From Chloroflexota bacterium (lineage in GTDB: Bacteria > Chloroflexota > Dehalococcoidia > Lucifugimonadales > Australimonadaceae): a DNA stretch of 10,856 bases. The stretch spans positions 1-10,856 of the forward strand of contig JAPOOH010000200.1 in assembly GCA_026713505.1 (NCBI GenBank). The letters are read 5' to 3'. Both the position numbers and the translations under genes were made by a program. This document shows, one piece after another, positions 6,328 through 10,856 of the stretch (positions are counted from its first letter, which is position 1; each line of letters opens with the position of its first letter). Below the pieces are notes generated by a model that saw only the letters and a program-made list of their open reading frames with translations, did no database searches and was not told the origin of the DNA.

Positions 6328-7143
6328 ATGACCACTACCGCGAAGGTCTGGACTGAGAAATACGCCGAGATGGTCCATGGGAAGACCCGGTACTGGGAAG
6401 CCGGGGCGGGCTATCCCACCATCCTCATCCATGGGGCGGGCTGGACGAGCGGGTGCGAGTCGTGGGTCCGCAACATCGGCCCGCTCTCAGAGCAGCTTCA
6501 CGTCTACGCTATCGACTGCCTGAACTGGGGCGTAGGCGACGTCTTTCTGCAGGACTTCTCCTTTGCCTACCTGGTGGACCACGTCCGCGAGTTCATGGAC
6601 GTGATGGGCATCGAGAGGGCGAACTTCGTGGGGCACTCGATGGGAGGGTGGATCGTCACGTTGCTGTCCTACGAAAGTCCGGAGCGAGTCAACAAGGTAG
6701 TAAATGTGGCGGGCGGCGGCACCGCGACACGGCCCTTGCAGAACATGGTCGAGTTCAAGGTCCCCTCGGAGGAGCAGATCAGGGAACAGTTCGCCAACCG
6801 GTTCCCCGAGGGGACGGTGGACCTGGACGAGGTTGCGGCGCCGTACATCCGGAAGACGTCGCTGGCGGGCCACGGGGAGGCGTTTGCAGGGGTGATGCGG
6901 CACATGACCAACCCGGACACGCGCGTGCGCTACAACACGCTGCGCCGCATGCCGCACATCAAGGCGCCGACGCTGGTGTGCTGGGGCACGGACGATCAGA
7001 CCAACGCATTCGAGATGGGCGAGCAGACGGCCGCCGCCATCCCGGGCGCGCGCCTGGAAGCGTTCGAAGGTGTGAGCCACATGCTGCCCCAGCAGGCCGC
7101 GGAACGGTTCAACGAGATCGTGCTGGAGTTCCTGGTGTCGTAG
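6328..7143 (+). CDS. Alpha/beta hydrolase, meta-cleavage-product hydrolase type
   Basis: This 271-residue alpha/beta hydrolase has a complete triad: the nucleophile S104 in GHSMGG, the acid D223 (or the adjacent D222) in CWGTDDQT, and H251 in GVSHMLPQQ. The oxyanion HGAGW block follows the second strand. The overall pattern (DCLNWGVGDV after strand 4, cap domain about 140-195) is like the C-C bond hydrolases MhpC/BphD/XylF that act on ring-cleavage products, but esterases, haloperoxidases and lactonases share it. It is cytoplasmic. ATG 6328 follows AAGGGGG at five bases; the ATG at 6289 has no ribosome site. Being near a ring-cleaving dioxygenase supports, but does not prove, a role in aromatic breakdown. 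The 248-bp gap shared with the VOC gene shows a possible TAAGCT -10 box near 6269 and little else. Confidence 0.85.
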   Translation: MTTTAKVWTEKYAEMVHGKTRYWEAGAGYPTILIHGAGWTSGCESWVRNIGPLSEQLHVYAIDCLNWGVGDVFLQDFSFAYLVDHVREFMDVMGIERANFVGHSMGGWIVTLLSYESPERVNKVVNVAGGGTATRPLQNMVEFKVPSEEQIREQFANRFPEGTVDLDEVAAPYIRKTSLAGHGEAFAGVMRHMTNPDTRVRYNTLRRMPHIKAPTLVCWGTDDQTNAFEMGEQTAAAIPGARLEAFEGVSHMLPQQAAERFNEIVLEFLVS

Positions 7144-7179
7144 GGGCCAGGGGCATCGAAGCTGCGCAGGGCTTGCCCG

Positions 7180-7254
7180 TGGTACCCCCGACAGGACTCG
7201 AACCTGCAACGCCCGGGTTAAAAGCCCGGCGCTCTGCCATTGAGCTACGGGGGC
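7180..7254 (-). tRNA. tRNA-Lys, anticodon UUU, with encoded CCA
   Basis: Read on the minus strand, a complete cloverleaf folds. The acceptor GCCCCCG (7254-7248) pairs with CGGGGGT (one G-U), and the D stem is GCTC/GAGC. The anticodon stem CCGGG/CCCGG encloses the loop CTTTTAA, with anticodon TTT at 7222-7220. The T stem GCAGG/CCTGT encloses TTCGAGT. The discriminator is A, and CCA is encoded at 7182-7180. It follows signal peptidase I on the same strand by 46 bp. Confidence 0.95.
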
Positions 7255-7300
7255 ATCTCCTACAGGCTATCGCAAACCGTTGCCGGTGTTCTCTCAGCGC

Positions 7301-7873
7301 CTAGAAGAAACCGATGTTGTCCAGGGGCCAGTAGCCGAACCAGAGCTCTCCCACGACGTTGGCCTCGGGAACGAATCCCCAGCGGCGGGAATCGTCGCTC
7401 TGCGCCCGGTTGTCGCCCAGCACGTAGTAGTGGCCCTCGGGCACGACGCGCTCGATGATCGTCTCTCCGGAAGCGTGCTCCACGTACGGTTCGGAGAGCG
7501 CCTCCCCGTTGCGGTACACCTCGCCACTCTCGATCTCAATCCGGTCCCCCGGCCGCCCGATGAGGCGTTTCACGAAGTACTGCCGCTCGTCCCTCGGCCA
7601 CTTGAAAACGACCACGTCTCCGTAGTCCGGCCCGCCGAACGGGTACCACATCTCGCCAAGTGGCGCGTCCAGCCCCGGTATCCACCGCGCAACGTGCTCC
7701 GCGTCCACGGCCTCGTACGCCATCTTGTTCACGAAGACGCCGTCAAGGTCGTCCAGGAGGGGGCGCATGCTGGGACCCTCTACGCGGTAGTTCTGGATAG
7801 CGCCCTGCAGCAACAGCATGAAGAACGCCGCGAGCGCGATGGTCTGGATTGTTTCACGCAGGATGGAACGCAT
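7301..7873 (-). CDS. lepB: Signal peptidase I
   Basis: This is a 190-residue type I signal peptidase (S26 family) that removes signal peptides from exported proteins at the outer face of the membrane. One N-terminal membrane helix (about 8-24, TIALAAFFMLLLQ) is followed by box B with the nucleophile S35 (VEGPSMRPLL). The general base K102 lies in YFVKRLIGRPGD, and the closing box is GDNRAQSDDSRRWG (153-166). All catalytic boxes are intact, and the size fits the short single-helix form. No strong ribosome site precedes ATG 7873. A TATACT box at 7917-7912 on the minus strand would give a short 5' leader of about 30 bases. It is divergent from the SIMPL lipoprotein gene and upstream of tRNA-Lys. 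Confidence 0.95.
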   Translation of the reverse strand: MRSILRETIQTIALAAFFMLLLQGAIQNYRVEGPSMRPLLDDLDGVFVNKMAYEAVDAEHVARWIPGLDAPLGEMWYPFGGPDYGDVVVFKWPRDERQYFVKRLIGRPGDRIEIESGEVYRNGEALSEPYVEHASGETIIERVVPEGHYYVLGDNRAQSDDSRRWGFVPEANVVGELWFGYWPLDNIGFF

Positions 7874-7901
7874 GGTGATGGAACGGGCGCGCCGGTCTGC
7901 G

Positions 7902-7925
7902 CGTATTCTCTAGTATACGGAATAC
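7902..7925. promoter_or_regulatory. Dyad in the divergent lepB / SIMPL promoter region
   Basis: GTATTC (7902-7907) and its complement GAATAC (7920-7925) flank a 12-base centre that contains GTATAC. The dyad covers the TATACT -10-like box proposed for lepB and also TATTCT on the plus strand. It may be a regulator site or two face-to-face -10 regions. No clear -35 was found on either strand. Confidence 0.35.
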
Positions 7926-8025
7926 CGGCGGAAGACGAATCGCCCCGCGTGGACCACCCCGCGAGCGCGTTATCCTGGCCGACCAGCCCGCCGCGCCCCA
8001 CCGGCGACGGAACAGGAGTAGAAAG

Positions 8026-8832
8026 ATGCCATCCCACTCAACGTCCCCCGCAAGAAAGACGGCCCTGCTGCTGAGCGCGGCCCTGATGCTCGCCGCGCTG
8101 CTCGCCGGATGCAACGGTAACGGAAACGGCGGCACGGACGGCGACGGCCCCGCGACGAGCGGCCAGAGCAGCGGCAGCAACACGGTTGTCTACGACACGA
8201 ACAGCGGCATCCACGCGTCCGGGCTCGGTACCGTCTCCGGCGAGCCGGACATAGCAGTCGTCTCGCTCGGCGTCGAGGCGCTGCGCGACACCGTTGCTGA
8301 GGCGCGGAACGACGCGGCACGAGCGCTTGCTGCCGTCGTTGAAGAGCTGCGCGCGGCGGGCGTCGCCGAGGAAGACATCCGCACCGCCCGCTTCTCCATC
8401 AACCCACGGTACCAGTACGTGCGTGACGGTGAGCAGGAGCTGCTCGGCTTCCTTGTGACGAATACGCTCAACGTGACGCTACGCGACCTCGGCGCCACCG
8501 GCGACGTCGTGGACAGCGCGGCCACCGCGGGCGGCGACCTCATCCGCGTGCAAAGCGTCGATTTCCGTATCGAGGACACCGTGGCGCTGGAGGAGGAGGC
8601 GCGCGTCCTGGCCATCGAGGACGCCATAGAGAAGGCCGACCTCTACGCGACGCAGCTGGACGTGACTCGCGGCCCGCTCGTCTCGATATCGGAGGGGAGC
8701 TTCGACACGTTCCCGGTCGCCGAGGCCCGGTTCGCGGTCGCGGCGATGGACTCGGCAGGCCCGCCAACGCAGTTCTTCGGCGGCGAACTCGAGGTGAGCG
8801 TCCGCGTCCAGGCGGTGTTCGCCATCGAGTAG
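8026..8832 (+). CDS. SIMPL-domain (DUF541) lipoprotein
   Basis: This 268-residue exported protein begins with a signal peptide (KTALLLSAALMLAALLAGC) whose lipobox LLAGC puts the acylated cysteine at residue 29. A Gly/Asn/Ser-rich linker to about residue 60 suggests a tethered surface or periplasm-side domain. The rest is a SIMPL/DUF541 domain: GLGTVSGEPDIAVVSLGVEA, then VVEELRAAGVAEEDIRTARFSINPRY, and LIRVQSVDFRIED. The last part is followed by the DAIEKADLYATQLDV helix and a C-terminal strand LEVSVRVQAVFAIE. SIMPL proteins (the group of mouse SIMPL, E. coli YggE and Brucella BP26) form oligomeric rings or channels; YggE is linked to oxidative-stress protection. The exact role is unknown. AGGAG lies eight bases before ATG 8026. 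Confidence 0.9.
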   Translation: MPSHSTSPARKTALLLSAALMLAALLAGCNGNGNGGTDGDGPATSGQSSGSNTVVYDTNSGIHASGLGTVSGEPDIAVVSLGVEALRDTVAEARNDAARALAAVVEELRAAGVAEEDIRTARFSINPRYQYVRDGEQELLGFLVTNTLNVTLRDLGATGDVVDSAATAGGDLIRVQSVDFRIEDTVALEEEARVLAIEDAIEKADLYATQLDVTRGPLVSISEGSFDTFPVAEARFAVAAMDSAGPPTQFFGGELEVSVRVQAVFAIE

Positions 8833-8836
8833 CCAG

Positions 8837-9051
8837 TTGTCATGTTGAGCGCAGCCGAAACATCTCCCGGGAGCGTTCGTCGACAAGGGGGTGCACGGTC
8901 TTCGGGATGCCCTCGCTCAGGAGCGGAGCCGAGGATGTTGAGCGAAGCGCAGCGCAGCCCACGCCTCAGCGCGCAGCATCCTCTCGGAGGAGTGTCGGCG
9001 TCCCGTGGCACGCCGCCTGAGAGGTGCCTTCGACTCCGCTCAGCATGACAA
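8837..9051. repeat. Intergenic repeat element with 15-bp terminal inverted repeats
   Basis: TTGTCATGTTGAGCG (8837-8851) and CGCTCAGCATGACAA (9037-9051) are inverted copies that match at 14 of 15 bases. They bound a 215-bp noncoding stretch. An internal partial copy (GATGTTGAGCGAAGCG near 8934) and CTCGGAGG/CCTGAGAGG blocks suggest a composite element. The ends look like the small palindromic repeats with a TCATGCTGAGCG core found scattered in some bacterial genomes. It fills the gap between the SIMPL gene and the sulfurtransferase and has no coding capacity. Its right half is related to 9978-10070. Confidence 0.7.
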
Positions 9052-9078
9052 CCCAATTCCCTGCCGCGGCGATGCGCC

Positions 9079-9903
9079 CTATGCCTCCAGGGGCGTATCG
9101 TCGCGGTTCGCCCACTCTCCCATCGAGCCGTCGTACATGCAGACGGACTCGTGGCCGATGAGCTTGAGGGCAAGCATGGCGTGCGACGCACGCACCCCGC
9201 CCTGTCAGTAGACGTGCACCTGCTTCTCCGGCGTGATGCCGAGTCCCCGCGCGATCTCCTCAATCTCGGCCGCGGACTTGAACGTGTCGTCCCCGGCCAC
9301 GAGGTTCACCCACTCCAGGAACACCGCGCCGGGCACGTGCCCTACCCGCGCATTGCCGCGCGAATTTGCCCCCGTGTACTCGTCCTCGGTCCGCACGTCC
9401 CAGATGACGGCGTCGTCCGAGCCGATGACGGCCTTCAGCTTGTCGACGTCCGATTCGATGGCGTGGTCGGGCGGCTGCGGCGTGAACGTCACGCCCCCGC
9501 CTTCGACGCCGGACGGCCCCGTTTCGACGTCGCGCCCTTCCGCAGCCCACTTGGTCCAACCGCCGTTCAGCACGCGGACGCTCGTGTGGCCGTAGTAGTT
9601 GAGCACCCACCAGAGGCGCGACGCATCCCGGCTGTGGAAGCGGTCGTATCCGACGACGAGCGTGTCGTCGCCTATGCCGACGGACTCGAACCACTCCTTC
9701 GCTTCATCGGGCGGCGCGACCAGTCTCGTCTTCTCCGACCCTTTGATCTGCCAGGTGGGCGAGAGCGCAGAACCCGGGATGTGCCCGGCTTCGAAATCGC
9801 CGCCCTCCTGCGCCATCTCGATGACACGCACGTTCGGGTCCGTCAGGTGCTCGGCGAGCCATTCGGTCTCGACGAGCAGGTCGTTCCGGGGATAGTCAGC
9901 CAT
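9079..9903 (-). CDS. Predicted selenocysteine-containing sulfurtransferase (two-domain rhodanese/TST), TGA at active site read through
   Basis: Read through one TGA (9207-9205), this frame encodes a 274-residue tandem-rhodanese protein, the normal length for thiosulfate/3-mercaptopyruvate sulfurtransferases. Domain 1 (about 8-125) is the usual inactive domain, with Asp87 in VVGYDRFHSRDASRLWWV where a cysteine would sit. Domain 2 (about 155-270) has DVRTEDEYTG, GHVPGAVFLEW, and strand KQVHVY followed by TGA at codon 233. QGGVRASHAMLALKLIGHES and VCMYDGSMGEWANRDDTPLEA then run on to TAG. The TGA replaces exactly the catalytic cysteine of the CxGGxR-type loop, which carries the persulfide. Read conventionally, the protein stops at 232 residues and lacks its active site. 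Start: ATG 9903 follows GGAGG at six bases; GTG 9906 is less likely. Alternatives are a recent nonsense mutation or a sequencing error; the exact position argues against both. Confidence 0.8.
9175..9204 (-). promoter_or_regulatory. Candidate bacterial SECIS stem-loop just after the in-frame TGA
   Basis: Counting U of the UGA as 1, the mRNA forms a perfect 5-bp stem GUGCG (13-17) / CGCAC (23-27) around loop UGCGU, with a G as the second loop base. Below it, GGC (7-9) pairs with GCC (28-30) across a three-G bulge, and CA (4-5) pairs with UG (32-33) beyond a G-A mismatch. An alternative lower stem pairs AGGGC (5-9) with GCCCU (37-41). The apical loop begins about 14 bases after the UGA, a little closer than in E. 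coli fdhF. Shape and position suit a bacterial SECIS, but GC-rich codons can make such stems by chance. Confidence 0.45.
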
Positions 9904-9977
9904 CACGCACCTCCGCGCGGAAGGTTACGGGCCGCCGCGCGCCACGGCAAGCGCCTCCGTCGTTCCTGCGCTTCAAG

Positions 9978-10070
9978 GCGCAGCATCCCCTCGGCGGAAC
10001 GTTGGCCCACACGGGATGTCACCTGAGAGATTCCTCGGCTCCGCTGCGCTACGCTTCGGCATTACAAGCA
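9978..10070. repeat. Partial diverged copy of the intergenic repeat
   Basis: This stretch aligns with the right part of the element at 8837-9051. Both start GCGCAGCATCC, then CTCGG-GGA, then share CCTGAGAG and CTCCGCT in the same order. Both finish with a CAT-ACAA end (CATTACAA here, CATGACAA there). The left end of the element is missing. The two copies flank the sulfurtransferase gene in the same orientation. Confidence 0.6.
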
Positions 10071-10110
10071 GCCAGTTCCTATCGGTCCCTCGGTGACAGG
10101 GACAACGAAG

Positions 10111-10130
10111 GGGGGCGCGATTGCGCCCCC
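10111..10130 (-). terminator. Strong GC hairpin, probable terminator after the CDF gene
   Basis: GGGGGCGC (10111-10118) pairs perfectly with GCGCCCCC (10123-10130) around a four-base loop. It lies about 30 bp past the stop of the minus-strand CDF transporter gene. The following minus-strand sequence (CTTCGTTG) is only weakly T-rich, and the plus-strand side (TCTTCTGTCT) is somewhat better, so it may work in both directions. Confidence 0.6.
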
Positions 10131-10159
10131 TCTTCTGTCTCGTGAGTCAGCTCCCGGCC

Positions 10160-10856
10160 CTACGATCGAGCGCGCGCGACGAGGTGCTCCACGTGGTGGT
10201 TCTCCTCGCAGTCCGTGGCCGAATACTCCAACTGGAGAGTGACGTGCCCGATGCCGTAACCGTAGGCGATCGAGCGCAGCCGCTTGAGCATCTCGTCCTC
10301 CTTGCCGCGTTGGGCCGAGTCCACCAGCACGTGGGCAGTCATGGCGTCGTAGCCGGAGGTGATCGTCCAGGCGTGCACGTCGTGGATGATGGTCACGCCG
10401 GGCACGTCCTCCATGTCGCTGCAGATGCGGTACATGTCCAGGTGCTTGGGCGTGCCCTCGAGCAGCACCTTGAACACGCGCATGAACAGCCCCCAGGAGC
10501 TCTTGAGAATGAGCAGGCCGATGCCGATGCTCAGGATGGGGTCGGCGAGGTACCAGGGGGAGTCCGGGGTAGTCGCCAGTGTGAGGATCAGCACACCGGA
10601 CAAGACGACGCCGATGGAGCCGAAGAGGTCCGCCATGACGTGCTGGAAGGCGCCCTCAGCGTTCAGGCTTTCGCCTGCAGCGCGGTGCAGGACGTAGGCC
10701 GCCAGGATGTTGACGACCAGACCAGCCGCTCCAACGCCCAGCAGCAGCGGCCCCTCCACCTCCGGTGTGTCCCGGAGGCGGTGGTACGCCTCGAAGAAGA
10801 TCCAGCCCGCGATGACCCACAGGCTCAGCGTGTTGAGCAGCGCCGCGAGCACCTCC
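10160..10856 (-). CDS. Cation diffusion facilitator transporter (ZitB/CzcD-like), 5' end beyond the window
   Basis: About 232 C-terminal residues are visible; the N-terminal helices lie past the right edge. A GTG at 10852 is in frame, but the preceding codon continues the family pattern (EVLAALLNTLSLW), so the gene is partial, not short. Visible in order are four membrane helices. The second is followed by the cytoplasmic loop ESLNAEGAFQHVMADLFGSIG, whose H-x3-D pair forms half of the transport metal site. After the last helix comes the cytoplasmic domain: LLEGTPKHLD, VTIIHDVHAWTITSGYDAMTAHVLVD and GIGHVTLQLE, the ferredoxin-like fold that binds zinc in this family. It exports Zn2+ or a similar divalent metal in exchange for protons. 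The tail CEENHHVEH adds possible metal ligands. A hairpin terminator follows it. Confidence 0.92.
   Translation of the reverse strand, partial: EVLAALLNTLSLWVIAGWIFFEAYHRLRDTPEVEGPLLLGVGAAGLVVNILAAYVLHRAAGESLNAEGAFQHVMADLFGSIGVVLSGVLILTLATTPDSPWYLADPILSIGIGLLILKSSWGLFMRVFKVLLEGTPKHLDMYRICSDMEDVPGVTIIHDVHAWTITSGYDAMTAHVLVDSAQRGKEDEMLKRLRSIAYGYGIGHVTLQLEYSATDCEENHHVEHLVARARS

Noticed and set aside
6453..7304. Long open frames on both strands across the alpha/beta hydrolase
   Set aside because: The composition is low-complexity (Arg, Gly, His), and the hydrolase triad is complete in its own frame.
9162..9175. GCUUG-CCCU-CAAGC hairpin further past the TGA as the SECIS
   Set aside because: The loop has no G and lies farther away. 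The first hairpin fits better, and this one is noted only as a neighbour.
9205..9906. A conventional 233-codon sulfurtransferase ending at TGA
   Set aside because: It would lack the catalytic residue and the last helix and strand of the second rhodanese domain, all of which follow in the same frame. Read-through to 9079 explains the sequence better.
9151..10026. Plus-strand open frame opposite the sulfurtransferase
   Set aside because: It is a shadow frame in GC-rich DNA without any motif.
1..10856. CRISPR arrays, prophage or transposase genes
   Set aside because: No regularly spaced repeats and no integrase or transposase signatures were found in either strand.

Overview
The window is high-GC bacterial DNA with short intergenic gaps. 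It holds a mix of small catabolic enzymes, housekeeping genes and interspersed repeats. The repeats (units built on TTGTCATGYTGAGCG), the enzyme types (RraA-like, Rid, VOC and cupin proteins, meta-cleavage-type hydrolase) and the TATACT-like promoter boxes fit Chloroflexota, possibly a SAR202/Dehalococcoidia relative. That assignment is an inference from style; there is no phylogenetic marker in the window that I can place.

Layout, left to right. 1-42: tail of an intergenic repeat. 48-1121 (minus): a Rid-family protein followed by an RraA-like aldolase, an apparent two-gene operon. 1227-1911 (minus): a Phd/YefM antitoxin and a VapC/FitB-like PIN toxin, with a clear promoter and a palindromic operator upstream. 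2065-2790 (plus): a DUF6226-like protein whose stop overlaps that of the convergent SRAP/YedK gene (2787-3467, minus). 3744-4460 (plus): an unrecognised protein. 4570-5670 (plus): a bicupin gentisate 1,2-dioxygenase-like enzyme, convergent with a VOC (glyoxalase-fold) protein (5696-6079, minus). 6328-7143 (plus): an alpha/beta hydrolase of the meta-cleavage-product type. 7180-7254 (minus): tRNA-Lys(UUU). 7301-7873 (minus): signal peptidase I, divergent from a SIMPL-domain lipoprotein (8026-8832, plus). 9079-9903 (minus): a two-domain sulfurtransferase. 10160-end (minus): a cation diffusion facilitator cut by the window edge.

The main discovery is the sulfurtransferase. Its reading frame seems to end at a TGA at 9205-9207, but that TGA lies exactly where the catalytic cysteine of the second rhodanese domain should be. 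The frame then continues through a fully conserved active-site loop (QGGVRASHA) and the rest of the domain to a TAG at 9079. A GC-rich stem-loop begins within about ten bases of the TGA. The simplest reading is a selenocysteine-containing thiosulfate/3-mercaptopyruvate-type sulfurtransferase. A standard gene caller would truncate it by 42 residues and lose the active site. Two related copies of an intergenic repeat flank this gene.

The cupin dioxygenase, VOC protein and hydrolase may form a dispersed aromatic-catabolism patch, and the Rid/RraA pair another small catabolic module. No selA, selB, selC or selD gene is in the window.
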